Positions 1 to 11,337 of a stretch of 64,000 nucleotides of DNA are shown one piece after another; the first letter of the stretch is position 1, and each line of letters opens with the position of its first letter. This stretch comes from Gracilaria domingensis (taxonomy: Eukaryota; Rhodophyta; Florideophyceae; Gracilariales; Gracilariaceae). A model generated the notes under the pieces. That model saw only the letters and a program-made list of their open reading frames with translations. It had not been told where the DNA came from and made no database searches. The translations under genes and the position numbers were made by a program. The stretch is taken from the NCBI GenBank assembly GCA_022539475.1, contig VCMS01000155.1, positions 21,503-85,502 on the forward strand, written 5' to 3'.

Positions 1-698
1 ACCAACTAATAGAGAGAATAGCTGTTTCAACGGCAACAAAATGGATTTTGCGAGGTTCTATCAAGACAGCCCGCGTTGGTTCGGAAACCTCAGGGTTCCT
101 CTTCGCCGAATTCTTAGTCTTTCGAAAGCCCACCTTACCAGTGAGTATTTCCGGGTGTCTGACTCTTGAAGCCCTGCCCGGCATGCGTAGACTCGCAAAT
201 CGGCGTTGCTGACGAATTGCAATGGAATGAACTCATGTTGTCACTGGATCACTACTGATCTAGACAGACAGATGGGTTTAGATATTTCCGAAAACTGATA
301 GGAAGACTTTCATTTCAATCAAAACGCTGTTTTTTTTTTTCCAAAAACCGAAGGGGGGTCCTTTTGGGGAGATGAAGCTGAAAGCATGCCAATAACTCTA
401 GGAGAAAAAACGCACTTGAGACCACTCCAGGTAGCGCATTGGCAGCGCTGAGATCCGAACGAGAACTAATCGATCCCCCCACCCGGAAAACGCCATCCGC
501 AGATAAGGATGTGGTCAAGACGAAGCTTTCTGCGCAGTGATGAAGCTAACCGCGTCATGTTTCATGCTAAAATGTTGCGTCTAACGTCTTGAGATCGTGT
601 TTCTACAGAAACCTTAACACAGATACGAAAACGCTACGCCGAGGATCGGAACTATCAACCGAAAAGAAGAGGAGAATGATGACAAGCGGTCGAATCTC
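1..698. other. No recognisable gene
   Basis: I see no coding similarity, repeat or RNA gene in this stretch. It has a run of T at about 331-340. Two unassigned short frames follow on the plus strand (699-1058 and 1062-1400); they match nothing I recognise and could be decayed upstream sequence of the Ty3/gypsy remnant. Confidence 0.4.
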
Positions 699-1711
699 GT
701 GATTTCCTATGAGAAGGCCCAACCTCCGAGGGCAGAATCTTCGAAGGACGACGATGACTGTAACTATTCTCCACAATATATGCCCTTATTGTTGCCGATA
801 CGAGACGAAGTGGTTTTGCTCCGGGCAGAGAATCCAGAGGAGCCGCCAGATTCTCTAATCTTTAGAGTTTTATGGAGACATCCTGGACCGGAACCCTTTT
901 GTCCAATCCCTCGAATTGTCCCGAGTTACCATTTGGGAGCAATGGGAATCTGGAACTCGGAAGTCAGCGAAGATATTTTTTGTGCGTTTCGGAGATGGAC
1001 ATGGATTAAAGACAATGGGTCGGATCGTGCGGCAGAAAACAAGGGCACATTACTGTAGCGGTTGAGCAGCAACTCACTGAAGAGGTTGAACGTCATCAAC
1101 CGCCACTTGTCATTGAATAAGGGAACGCACAGGCCAGACTGGGGGAAAGTGGCCACTCTTCACTTCCTCAATCTGATGCTCAGGGGGGACGATAACAATA
1201 GCGAGTATGAAAGCTCTGATTCAACGTCAGAGCTTGACCCTTTTCAAGAGATTCATTTCAACGACCCCAGGGTCTATATATTTATTGATAATGAGATCAC
1301 GTTGTTGCCTAATCGATCCGCTGGGCCTAGGAAAGGAGAGTGGTCATTAGAGTACAGCGGGTGTACCCTGACCCTCTCCACGCCCTGCACCTACAAATAA
1401 GAAGTGACTGTCTGCCAGTCAACAGAACTGGAACTATATATGAGGGAAATGATGGTAGGTTGCGCATCGTCTTTGACGACGTGTTCTCTACCAACCCCGA
1501 CGAAGACGACACGGCTTCACTGCCTGGGGCGTCCTCGCCGCCGTAACGGAGAGCGCTCCCGTTGGCGGAGGTGAAAGAATACAGACTCTCAAGAAAAAGC
1601 AGAGAACCAAAGAGAGGGAGAGGAAGTCGTATTTCCAGTCCCCAATGTTCAAGAGTAATTGTTGGAGCCGATCGCCATTGAAAGGGATGGTCGTACTTTT
1701 GACATAATGCA

Positions 1712-1987
1712 GTGTGTGAACAGCAGACGCTAACCGTAAGTTTTGCGTTGAAAAAGTTGCTAATGTATCTATTAGGGTCAACGCCATTCCAGTTATTTAC
1801 AGATTATCAAGCTTTGAAGTATGCATTCCAAAAGAAGGATATTAATAGGAGGCTAGCTCAATTTCTAGACTTCCTCCGTAAATACGAATTCGAAATCATG
1901 TATCGATCAGGAAAAATAGTAGTGCTGTTGACTATCTCTCGCGTTATGCTATTGGTGAAGTTGCCGGGAAAGAAGGTCGAGAAATGA
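1712..1987 (+). pseudogene. Ty3/gypsy RNase H remnant
   Basis: The reading frame gives the typical gypsy RNase H strip: an ALKK segment, then YLLGS, FTDYQALKYAF, NRRLAQFLDFL and the YEFEIMYRSGK motif. In intact elements this domain digests the RNA strand during reverse transcription and follows the reverse transcriptase domain. Here the reverse transcriptase is missing upstream and the frame is interrupted downstream where the usual ADALSR motif should be, so this is a decayed element. It lies about 370 bp before an integrase in the same orientation, the usual pol order. Confidence 0.8.
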
Positions 1988-2360
1988 CGGAATCTATTAA
2001 CATTGAAGAAAACGGCGCTTTTCCTCGACTTGAGCCATATTACGCCAACATATCCCGCTACCTACCTACCGGAAATGATGATCAAAGAACCGAACCCCAG
2101 ACTTTGTGGAGCAATCAAGAGATACTCCAAGAAATTTATGGTTCGGTATTGGCCTTTGTTTCGAAAGAGGAATGCAGGTTGAGGAATTGTACCAACCATT
2201 AACGAAAGACCCGATATACCCAGGCAAAACTCGTTAAGGGAAAACTAAAGCGTTTTCAGTATACTTGCAGACAAGATGACGGATGTAGTAGGATAATATG
2301 ACCAACTCATTGAAAAATAAGTAAGTTTTTGTTCACTGACATTTCCATGAGTGTGACTTT

Positions 2361-3112
2361 TTGAAAAAATTAAATTCCTGGAAAGTGCCCTTACATTTTA
2401 TTGAAAGGCATCGATTTCATTTACTTTCGCATGATGATTCAATGAAAATTGGTTTTGCTAGGATACTGAAGAAATTCCACTACGGTACTGGACACTGGGG
2501 CATAGAATCGATTAAAAAGTACATTTCGAAGCGTTTCCGGTGTCTGAACGTGTATACAGAGATCGAAAAGTATATGGGAAGTTGCGAAAATTGCCAATTT
2601 ATGATCCCCGTCCTTCTTATCCGGCAGACCATAGAATACCGTTGACGGACATTTTTCACACCTTTTCTATTGACTTCGCACGACCATTGCCACTCACATG
2701 AAGAGGAAAGAAGTTTCTGCTCATAGGAGTACAGCACAGGACTGGCTGCCCATTGGCGATTTCTAACGAGTTTTCAACGGAATCCGTCTTACTAGAATTC
2801 GTGAAGAAAGAGATCGTTGCCTCTTTTGCCGCACCTAGGATAATTCTCTCAGAAAAAGCCAACGCATTTATGGCCAGTACGTTGAAAGACTACAGGGAAA
2901 GAATGGAGTTATCTCTGAAGCCAGTTATGGCATACGCACTCACGTCAAACTGCAGCGCCGAAAGCATCGTGGGCACTATCAAGAAATCCATAGCCAGAAC
3001 GATCTTTCAGATTGATTTAGAACGGGTGATGCACTGCCTTCTATCCTTTATGGGTATCGAAGACGAGATATGTTGGGTGGATTCTCTTCATTTAAGCTTA
3101 TGTATGTGGTAG
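2361..3112 (+). pseudogene. Ty3/gypsy integrase (zinc-binding and core domains)
   Basis: The first part holds the H2C2 zinc-binding domain: an HRFHLL segment, GHWGIESIKKYI, then CENCQ. A stop and frame changes near 2641 and 2700 break it from the core, which is readable as DIFHTFSIDFARPL (first catalytic Asp region), the SEKANAF segment that replaces the usual SDRG.. motif, and CSAESIVGTIKKSI where intact integrases have the NG.xER.. catalytic-Glu helix. The order RNase H then integrase matches the gypsy layout. Several stops and frameshifts make it non-functional. Confidence 0.8.
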
Positions 3113-3229
3113 TTCTACATATGCACCCAGCGGATTTCCAGCCACTCATTCGGCTTGGAGAACCATGCCACCGACATATCGAACTTCTATCTTTAACAGT
3201 TGGAAGGGCAGCCACGGTAGAACATCAGC

Positions 3230-3480
3230 CTATCAGAAGAGACGATAGTCCTCACAGCCATACGTTTCACGTTAGTCACAAGGTTCTCGTCATGCACGGA
3301 AGAGCTCTAATTCCCATTGTCAAATGGCCAACATTTTCATCGAAATTCTAGGGGCCCTGTCGCGGCGTAAGAGCGAATCACCCAAGCAATTTTCTGGTTT
3401 CGACTGGAAGTCGTTATTCAAGGAGAGGAATTGACGCTCGAAGACTCAAATTATACCGCCCACGTAAGTATGCCTCGAGT
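3230..3480 (+). pseudogene. Integrase C-terminal domain remnant
   Basis: Across one stop codon at about 3350 the translation reads KVLVMHGRALIPIVKWP, then GPCRGVRANHP, then RGIDARRLKLYRP. This follows the GPY/F-type C-terminal module of gypsy integrases, which ends in a conserved hxxRLKxY motif. It is the 3' end of the same decayed pol as at 1712-3112. Frames after 3480 (to about 3720) are not recognisable. Confidence 0.6.
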
Positions 3481-4154
3481 CAAAACGTTGGTACCATACG
3501 GAGAAACGCCGAGGTTTTTCATGTAAATTGCGTCCAGAAGAACGGGCAGCAACCACCTTACAGCACTTCGCTGGTGCTGATGCCAGTCCTGGTTAACTTC
3601 AACCATCAAAACGAAGAAGTTAACCATCGACAAGTTGAAGAGGCGTGTGGAATGCTCGGAGAATGGCTGGCTCCAATAGAAGTCGGAGAAGATGAGGAGC
3701 ATAGAATCATATGGAGCTTCTTTCTAATATGATTAGGACTTCATCGGTTTTATGGCCAGTTTTTCAATCGAAACATGCTTTCTACGCTCGGAAGGCTTGC
3801 AAGGTGGACAAATATTAGGATGAACAGGCTTGGACGAGACGCTACGGTCTACTTCATCTACCACTACGTTATAGGCAGGTACGGATAAATCCCGTCAAAC
3901 AAAATGTATCGCGAGGAAGTCGCCGAATATGTGAAAAGGCTGAGGCGACATGAACCGTTCTTAGTTGACCTCGGATCAGATTCGAGTCGTTCGGATCCCA
4001 AATATCTGCTCACATACACTTAGTTAGGAGAACCCAGTCTTAAGCTCGTGCCACGGGGACTCTGAACTCTTGCAACGTTTGCCCAGGCGAAGCAACTGCT
4101 GAGCGTGAGAGTTGGTGAAGGAAAAAGTGAGACGGTTTCGAAAAATTCGGACAA

Positions 4155-4475
4155 TACTACAATTCGGGTAATATTATCGTGCCGAGCACGGTCATAGGAC
4201 TGCGTGAATGGCCCGTGCCACTCGCGCGGCCCACAAGTTGCACGCCTAGCTCGTGTCGACAAAGTGTGGCACGTGTGGCACGCGCTTGGTCACGTGCACT
4301 CCATGTCAGGCACGTGTGCCACGTGCGACACGCGCCATGGCGCGCCATGGCGCGAGTCATGTGCCAGGTGCGTGCCGACACTTCTCACGCTACAGTGGCT
4401 GGTGCACTGCCCGTGCATGAGGTTCAACAGCGTGACAGGCTGTAGCCCAAGAAGCGCTATTTAAGCGGCTCTCAT
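4155..4475. promoter_or_regulatory. CACGTG-rich palindromic block with TATA-like box
   Basis: This GC-rich block repeats CACGTG and GGCACGTG-like words many times and contains a self-complementary GGCGCGCCATGGCGCG core near 4343. A TATTTAAG box follows at about 4458 and a pyrimidine-rich leader after it. Its position just after the gypsy pol suggests a retrotransposon LTR promoter, but no second copy was found in this window, so that is inference. Short frames on both strands here are palindrome artefacts. Confidence 0.4.
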
Positions 4476-4683
4476 TGCACATCTGGCCATCCCACCTGAC
4501 GAACATTAGACCCATCATCCGAATATTTTCAACTACTAAAAACTATCACTAAACCACCTTTTAGACCCTCAAATCTTTGCTTCCTTCAGTTCTCTTTCCA
4601 CAGAGGGAAGTCCCCCACACTTTTATTGTCGTGGAACTACTCCCGCATATTATCATCTTTCGTCATATCTATTATATTTGAGT

Positions 4684-5482
4684 TCATTGTGGATTATTGT
4701 GCAGCATCCCATGCTTTGTCGTTTTCACAATCCATTTCTCACATGGTTCAATATAACGTAATAGCTGTTCCGCACTTTTAATACCATCTCTATTCACAAA
4801 ATCTTGTTTTATCATCGTGCATCGTTCTTTTGTTTCGTTTGCTGTTGAGTTCTTCGAAACCAAGAGAATATTCAACAAATCATCGGCTTCAAATTCCATA
4901 AATTGGTGAAAACTGGGGAAATAAGTCCTGAAGAGGCTGCGTGAGCAAACGTTGGCTTGTAACCACCGGCTCGTTTTCGTTTCCCCCCAAAATGGCCTCT
5001 TCAGGATAAATGCTTGAAAGTGACCCGCATTCACGTTTCCAATGTGCACAGACAATTCATGTAACGCGTCGAAATCCGCACCATCCTACTTTTTCAACAA
5101 ATGGACTCAGGTCAATGTCTGACGCGAGCTCAAAGCAATCATTGATTTTCACCCTTAGTATATCGCGTGTGATCGTACTCCAAACGTTTGAGAGGGAGCT
5201 GCAGCACCGCGGGCAACTTGAAAAACTTGACTTCTTTCCCCACCTCCTGCAGTGGATTAAAGCCATCAGCGCGGTATTTGTTGTCACCTTGTTACGAGGA
5301 TGCTCAACAGAAGACTTAGAGAGCAGAAATAGGATGACGGGTATGCCATCTTGGCGTTTAATGGTGGTGGTAAGAAGTGGTTCGGGCGCAAGGTCTAGCG
5401 CAATAAAGAGCTTCTGTGGTTTAAAATAAATAAAAACTCGTATTTTCTCACGATCGAGATTGCATCGCTGCACCGCAATCAC
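4684..5482 (-). pseudogene. Ubiquitin-specific protease C-terminal fragment (broken)
   Basis: Two minus-strand frames abut with a one-base shift near 5056. The upstream one contains ILRVKINDCFELASDIDLSP, like the stretch before the His box of ubiquitin-specific proteases. Reading across the shift gives HELSVHIGNVNAGHFQAFI, which fits the catalytic His box (HxGN..GH[YF]xA). The Cys box of the catalytic domain is absent. Intact members remove ubiquitin from proteins. This looks like a gene fragment or pseudogene lying between two retroelements. The family call rests mainly on the His box. Confidence 0.5.
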
Positions 5483-5610
5483 GGTTAGCTTTACGTTTAG
5501 TTAGAAATGCTTGAAAACCTCCTTGTCCTCAACAGTTATGGCTTGATCCATAATTTTAATAGCATTCCAGATTGCTTTCAGAAGTAGTACAGCGAGCATG
5601 AGGCTCATGG

Positions 5611-6010
5611 TCACACCTGATGGATATGATCTGCGATAGATCCTGTACTGTGTCGCTCCGAGGCCGCTTCCTCTCGAGGAGAAACGGCGCGGTGGCTCTG
5701 ACAACCGGCGACCAGTCCGAGTGAGCAGACTTTGCTACGGCTGAAGAGGTTCTCGCAGTGGCGGCCTCGGGATGAGGCTGCTTGCGATGTCAAGTACGGC
5801 CTCGAGGTGAGGCTGGTTGACGGAGATGTCTGCAAGACAGTCGTAGTTGTTATTTGTTGAGTAAAATATGACAGTCGTCGTTTACGCAAGATCGCGGCAT
5901 GAAGCCAAGTTCAAATATCACTAGATTCTAGCGTGTCTGTCGGCGATGAGGATGAAAAAGAGTCAGATCACGGCGCATATCACTCTGCGCCTTGACGCAG
6001 TGTCTAAGAC
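5611..6010 (-). repeat. 3' LTR of the copia element
   Basis: This segment is a direct repeat of 9928-10320. Both begin (plus strand) with TCACACCTGATGGATA and share the CTGTACTGTGTCGCTCC and GATCGCGG stretches, with scattered substitutions. In the minus orientation it follows the end of RNase H, as expected for a 3' LTR. Small frames inside it are shadows. Confidence 0.8.
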
Positions 6011-6019
6011 ATCTAGACT

Positions 6020-7565
6020 CCAAGATTTTTCTTTTGACTTGTCAAACCATCTTCTGAATCCAGCCGCGAGGATTCATGAGAAATTCGTTCGTGGTCATGA
6101 TGCGCCAGAGAGGATGTGTGCTCAAAACGAGACCCTCTGTTAGACCATTCCCGCTATTCTCTTGACCTGGAATCCATGCTAGGTATCGCAGTTTACCATT
6201 TGAGTGACATTCCTACATCGCGACAACGTCAATTTGTAGCCTCTTCTCCAACATTGCGCCTTGTTTCGCGATTGCATTGAAGACAGTTCCAGAGTGTACC
6301 TATGCATCGAGATGAACAGATCGTCTTAGTATCTCTTCTAACATGTGCTTTACAACGTAGGCATTATCATATCCATACAGAAGCGCATGAATTTTGGCAG
6401 CCATGAATGATCTAGTCACTCGCTTACATCGAGAACTTCCGGAATGTAGTATGTTACCACGGTTTTTGCTGTCCACCAGAAGTAAAATGTGACCGATCTG
6501 CGATCTGTTCTCCTTTGCCTTCGCGAAGGATGCTTCAGTAAAAAGCGCGAGACGAGTAGATTCCAAATCTACCAATACCTGCTGTAGAGGATCATCGATC
6601 AATGATGTTGTTTAGAGTGCGGATATCCTTAGACGTAGGGGCAGAACTCGCGGCAGCAAGACGTTGAACTGATAGAGACAAGTCTGGTCGGCTGCAGTAC
6701 GCAGCATATTGAATTTTGGCGCGTGTGCTTGTGAACTCAGGCGTGATTTAAACCTTCTGGAATTACCGCAGCTTCTTCCCCTGAGTGATCTTCACAGCAC
6801 TGTCAACTAGGATTGAGACAGTCATACCGTTGAAGTCCAGTGTGCCTGGTTTCAATAACTTCCTAGGCTTATTCTGAACGGTCCGGAATCGTTTGCAAAT
6901 ATTTTTTTGTCCTCCAGAAAGCTGTCATTACCGACAGCAAACAAATCATCGACTTGTAGGGCAATTATTCCTTTGGTTCAGCTGAAAGACCGTCTGTATA
7001 ACAGACAGATATCGGCTTTTGTCGGCCGCATATTCAAACTTTCTTTGTGGTAGCTGTGGTACGTGACAAACCAATGGAGACTGCTTTCTGAAATGCCATT
7101 CAGTGGCATTAAAACGAATGCCAATGCATGCGAATCCAAGCTCATTTCTGGCGGTGGCTTGAGGTAGATGTTCCTCTTTATGGGAGACTCTCACTGTATG
7201 TAGGCCATTGATATGCCCCTGACATAAGCAGTGTGTTCCTTGTATATTGCCGCGAGAGCCATGGTCAATCTTTGGTATAATCGGGATACTGTCGGTGACT
7301 TTATGGCTATGTGGAGAGCTCCTCTGTCACGGAAATTTTGTGCGACAAGTCTAGACGTCTCAAACCTCTTGCCGTTCATATTCTTGACACGATCTATCCA
7401 TCGTGATCCAAATACGCGAGTGCCGTTCGGAATGAGTCGAGAATCTAAAACTTTAAACGCATTCCTCTTATCAAGAAGAGCAAGTTCTTTTCTTCTAGAC
7501 TCGTCAAATTTGTGATCTGTACTGAGCTGGGCAACATCTGCCACTGTGGTTGATTGTCCGAACAT
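6020..7565 (-). pseudogene. Copia reverse transcriptase and RNase H
   Basis: Starting at 7565 the translation has KELALLDKRNAF, NGTRVFGSRW and SRLVAQNFRDRG, matching the copia-type reverse transcriptase N-terminus. After a frameshift near 7195 it continues as YIQSESPIKRNIYLKPPPE and reaches the active-site box as LQVDDLFAVGND at about 6930-6965. RNase H follows with TEASFAKAKENRSQIG (about 6500-6550), then NAIAKQGAMLEKRLQIDVV (about 6210-6270). Multiple stops and shifts break the frame. Confidence 0.85.
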
Positions 7566-7568
7566 AGC

Positions 7569-7849
7569 CCCTATAAACCCCGGTTATGGCCGAAATATGG
7601 CCGATATGTGACCGAAATGTTGGCGTATAAGTCGAACTTTTGTGAGAACGCGTATCTCACCAAGATAGGTATTTCTTGTTTTTCAATGCGGCCATATATG
7701 GGCCATATTTCGGCCATATTTCGGCCACATGCATGAAAACAAAAGCTCCTTATCTTGAAGAGATATATGCTCTCACGAGTTTTCGACTTATACGCCAACA
7801 TTTCGGTCACATATCGGCCATATTTCGGCCATAACCGGGGTTTATAGGG
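7569..7849. mobile_element. MITE nested in copia pol
   Basis: A 281-bp element with terminal inverted repeats that begin CCCTATAAACCCCGG and stay perfectly complementary for about 67 bp, then imperfectly further inward. It is flanked on both sides by TAGC (7565-7568 and 7850-7853), a candidate 4-bp target-site duplication. It sits between the reverse transcriptase and integrase parts of the copia element. It encodes nothing; frames on either strand mirror each other because of the inverted repeat. Confidence 0.85.
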
Positions 7850-7899
7850 TAGCTGAGAGCAGTGTGGCTGAGAGATTCGCTGCGTTTTTCTCTTTTGCT

Positions 7900-9140
7900 T
7901 CAGTCGTAGAAGTGTTTGGGGCGTCCTGTTCTTCGGATTGGGTCTGGCTGTGCTGGACGATCGTGTTGGGTGGGACGAGTGCGGAGTATAATTCTGTTTG
8001 AACGACGTGTGATAGTAAAAGTACGCCGACCATGAGGTAAGTGTACCATCACAGTCTCACTTTCAATTTGGATAAATGGGAACGGTCCCTCCCAGCGTTT
8101 CAAAGTATCTCTGAGCCTATAAGAAAATTTTTCGGTTTGTGCAGCACGCGCGGATATTAATTGGACGCTTTTTCAAAAATTGGAGCGCCCTTGGTAGTAG
8201 AATTAATGAATAAAATCGCGCCATACGGCCCCGTCTAGGGTATCAAAAGAGAAGGCGATAAGAATATTGAAGAAGTGTTGAAGGATAGTGTTAGTGGTAC
8301 ATGACGCTCACAATAGCATAACGTGCCACGAGAACAACCATTATGCACCCTCCAATGACACTCACAAAATCAAAAAAATTGAAAATTTAATATGCACCCT
8401 GCTAAAAAGAAGGTCGTGCGGAAGTCTGAACGAGTGTAATGTGAGAGTCCGGCACATCCAAATTCCTTCATGTTACGTCCACAAAATTGAAAAAATTTCT
8501 TATAGGGTGAAGACATAAACTAGTGATCCTGCAGGTTGCTTTGACACAATCGCCTCGTGCTCTTTACCCTTGGTTCCACCGGTATGTTTGAGCCCAAAAG
8601 CCAAGCGACGTTTCGCCTGTTCTTTGTGTACAGCACTCTTTGCTGCCTCCGTGGCTTTGGCACGTTCGACCTGTGTTGGGGCTGGGGTGTTCCGGGCAGG
8701 GCGTGGAATGAAGCCAAATACGAGAAGTGTGGGGCATAGTCCTTCAGGGCCAACCGTGTCATTCACAGTTTTTACCGCCATTTGAAGACAGTCCGAATCC
8801 GACTCAGAGCGCGACATGCTGTCTCGGATCTTCTGGTATAGAACGCGTAAAGGACCATGGTACTTTTCTACGAGTGACATTGTAGATGGAGATTCGATAG
8901 GTGCTTGCAGCACAGATATGTTTGTGCTGTCGGCCGTATCAAGAAGCTTCTTCGATACAAAGTTGCTGCCGTGATTGACGTGAACGAAATCCGACGGACC
9001 TAGTTACATGCGCAACCAGCAGCGTAGAAGCGCTTTCTATACGTCTGACGATCGCACGAGGTTTAGGAACAGAGCCAAATTGTAATTAGTATCTTCATCA
9101 ATGGCATGCAGCACTGGTTTCTGATTGATATATTATAGAT
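7900..9140 (-). pseudogene. Copia integrase core and C-terminal module
   Basis: From about 9140 downward the translation gives PVLHAIDEDTNYN, LLRCWLRM, LGPSDFVHVNHGSNFVSKKL, then EKYHGPLRVLYQKIRDS and VGPEGLCPTLLVFGFIPRP, a copia integrase core of the type common in fungi and algae. It is cut at about 8515 by an inserted MITE and resumes at about 8115 with LKRWEGPFPF, the C-terminal module. Intact integrase inserts the cDNA copy. Stops and frameshifts make this copy inactive. Confidence 0.8.
8116..8506. mobile_element. Second MITE nested in copia integrase
   Basis: About 391 bp of unrelated sequence interrupts the integrase frame. Its ends are inverted: CCTATAAGAAAATTTTTC at 8116 and the complement of GAAAAAATTTCTTATAGG at 8506, with a further TTTGTG/CACAAA match inside. 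Removing it would bring the integrase halves next to each other, which supports insertion. No clear target-site duplication is seen. The CCTATAA start resembles the end of the other MITE at 7569. Confidence 0.65.
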
Positions 9141-9160
9141 AGCGACACCATGATTGAACC

Positions 9161-9598
9161 TTAAGTATCAGTTCTAATGGTGATCTTGAAGCGCCGAGGA
9201 GTTGGTCCGTCTGTCACACATGTGAGACATGCTTTAGTTTTGTTCTGGACAGTGTCTCGAACTTCCTTGCTCATTTCGTCCGGTCGTGCGCGCTTCAGGA
9301 GGTTTAGAACAGCCTGCGCGCTTTTTTGCCCAAACACTTTGTGGAGTTTTCGAAGTTCATCCTCGGTGCACAGATTGTATAAAATGTCTCCTCGTTTCCA
9401 GTTTTGAACAAGGAAATAGTTCTTGAATTCCAACGGTTGAATGAGATGTTTATGCGAAGCTTTTCGTTTCTGAATGCTGATATCTAAGCCATTGTCTACG
9501 ATGTATTTCATGCCGAGCAGACTGGGTCCATTTCCGAACAGGATCTGAATCTTGACATCGATTGTCAGGTTAAGACCTTTGAAAGGGATGGGAATCAT
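9161..9598 (-). pseudogene. Copia protease end and integrase zinc-binding domain
   Basis: The translation begins IPIPFKGLNLTIDVKIQIL and then PSLLGMKYIVDNGLDI, like the C-terminal half of a retroviral-type aspartic protease. It continues with ELRKLHKVFGQKSAQAVLNL and KTKACLTC, a copy of the HxxH..CxxC zinc domain in which some ligands are changed. This is the expected junction upstream of the integrase core. A stop near 9161 separates it from the core. Confidence 0.7.
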
Positions 9599-9686
9599 CG
9601 CCGTGCCAATTGCCTTCTTACTTCCTTCGATTCATGTCAGACATCTCGTGTCGTTCTCCTCTAGCTAACTCTCCGATGCATAACTG

Positions 9687-9878
9687 TCAACTTCGTTCCT
9701 TGGAATTAGATATGGATTCAGCACTTGCACCGTCAGATGGTGGGTCCAGATCGCGAATTTCGTCGTAGAGCTCCTCTACGATGATGTTGTCTGACTGCTG
9801 CAAGCCGTTCTGTGCATCTTCGGCTGCAGTAGAAGTTTCAGGCGCAATCGGAACATTGTTCGTTTCTGCTGTAGCCAC
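9687..9878 (-). pseudogene. Gag-like remnant of the copia element
   Basis: A 63-residue acidic, low-complexity frame beginning MATAETNN lies just inside the 5' LTR in the position of gag. It has no recognised domain. Assignment rests on position only. Confidence 0.35.
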
Positions 9879-9927
9879 TACAGGTGCGTGTTATAATTGT
9901 GGTTGACCTATGAACAGTTATAACTGT

Positions 9928-10320
9928 TCACACCTGATGGATAGGATCTGCGATAGATCCTGTACTGTGTCGCTCCGAGGCCGCTTCCCTTCGAGAGGAA
10001 GCGGTGCAGTGGCTCAGACAACTGGCGACCAGTCCGTGTGAGCAGACTTTGCTACGGCTGGAGAGGTTCTCGCAATGGCGGCCTCGGGATGAGGCTGCTT
10101 GCGATGTCAAGTACGGCCTCGAGGTGAGACTGGTTGGCGGAGATGCTTGCAAGACAGTCGTAGTTTTAATTTGTTGAGTAAAAGATGATAGTCGTCGTTC
10201 ACGCAAGATCGCGGGATGAAACCAAGTTCAAATACCACTAGATTCTAGGGTGTCCGTCGGCGATGAGGATGACAAAGTGTCAGATCACGGCAAATATCAC
10301 TGTGCGCCGTGACGGGATGA
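9928..10320 (-). repeat. 5' LTR of the copia element
   Basis: Direct repeat of 5611-6010. In the minus orientation it precedes the coding part. Just beyond its inner edge (9910-9929) is a 20-bp perfect palindrome made of TGAACAGTTA and its complement, close to where a primer-binding site would be expected; its role is unknown. The outer boundary is uncertain by about 25 bp because similarity fades gradually. Confidence 0.8.
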
Positions 10321-10330
10321 CTGCGACATC

Positions 10331-11337
10331 TACACCTCAAACATTTCAAGCAGAACAGAAGTGCTTTTCAGCTCATCCTTCTTCACTGGATTTCTGTCAA
10401 GTCTAGCACAAGGAACAGACACAAGCCCGTCAATTCAAAAGATATTGAAATCAAGAGTATAACACCTTGATGAGGGGTGACTACCACTTACTGCATTTCC
10501 TCCAAATCCATTTGGAGACACGCGAGAGCCAAGTCTTTCTTCACATTTTGTGTCTTTCTTCTTCTTCTTTAGTATGGTCTGCAACTCCTTATTGCGACCA
10601 GAGAAGTCGTTGAACTCGTCCGAGCGATCGGTCAGCTCGCTTGTCGCCCTCATGGACCGGGGTGAAACGTCGCAAAATTCCCCTGTTTAGCTGCACGTAA
10701 GCAGGAGGTCACGAGCAGGTCATTGGAATAAGATCCTACCTCCGTTTCCCTGACTATTCGCTCTGAAGAGGGGTTTTCCAGGGTTTTCTCGGACGGACTA
10801 CACTAAGGTTGGATTACTGTGAAAGGCTACTGACTGGTTCTTGCACTTGGTTTCGCCGATGATATGGGGATCAGGTGGAAAGAACGTCGCTCATGGTTTT
10901 ATGAGTGGCTAATGTGGTACATGCAGAGCCCCTTGTCGTGGGGTACTCCTCCGCCGACGGTCTCTAGAGGATGAATGAAGAGAATAGTGGGAGAAAGAAG
11001 GCGATAAGCGTCGGTAGCGAAACGCGTGCGGTCGGAAACACCTAAGATATCTAATATTTCTCATCGTAGTCCAGTAAGTGTAGTGCGACTACTTCGTTGT
11101 GGTCAGTGGTCGCGATGTAGAGGTATAATAGGTCGTTGGGTCTTCAGCGAACCCACGCGTAGGAGCGGAAATTAGCTCTACCGTTTCCAAAAATGAGAGA
11201 GAGAGGGAGAACTTCTTATTGCCAAGAAGCAGGAAAACTCCGCTAAACTAGAGGTAATTTTCCCTCTTTAAGAGGGCCAAAACTTTCGACGGATATCGCT
11301 TAATCAAGTCTAACAGAGGTTTCTCTTCTCGCTCTCT
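10331..11337. other. No gene seen; holds a shared ~45-bp motif
   Basis: No coding sequence was recognised. At 11152-11205 there is a motif starting ACGCGTAGGAGCGG and containing ATTAGCTC.ACCGTTTC that recurs, diverged, at 48818-48870. It may be the 3' end of a LINE family, since decayed LINE coding sequence lies just upstream on the minus strand. Confidence 0.4.

Larger units (their letters stand above)
5611..10330 (-). mobile_element. Ty1/copia LTR retrotransposon, degenerate
   Basis: A complete copia order is readable on the minus strand between two direct ~395-bp repeats: gag remnant (9.7-9.9 kb), protease and integrase zinc domain (9.2-9.6), integrase core (8.5-9.1), integrase C-terminal module (7.9-8.1), reverse transcriptase (6.9-7.6) and RNase H (6.0-6.6). 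Many frameshifts and two nested MITEs (7569-7849 and 8116-8506) show that it is dead. Element boundaries are approximate; no target-site duplication was established. Confidence 0.85.

Noticed and set aside
4157-4464. Overlapping frames on both strands in the CACGTG-rich block
   Set aside because: Palindromic, GC-rich sequence lacks stops by chance; the peptides are His/Ala/Arg noise.
7554-7810. Matching short frames on both strands
   Set aside because: They arise from the inverted repeat of the MITE and are not genes.
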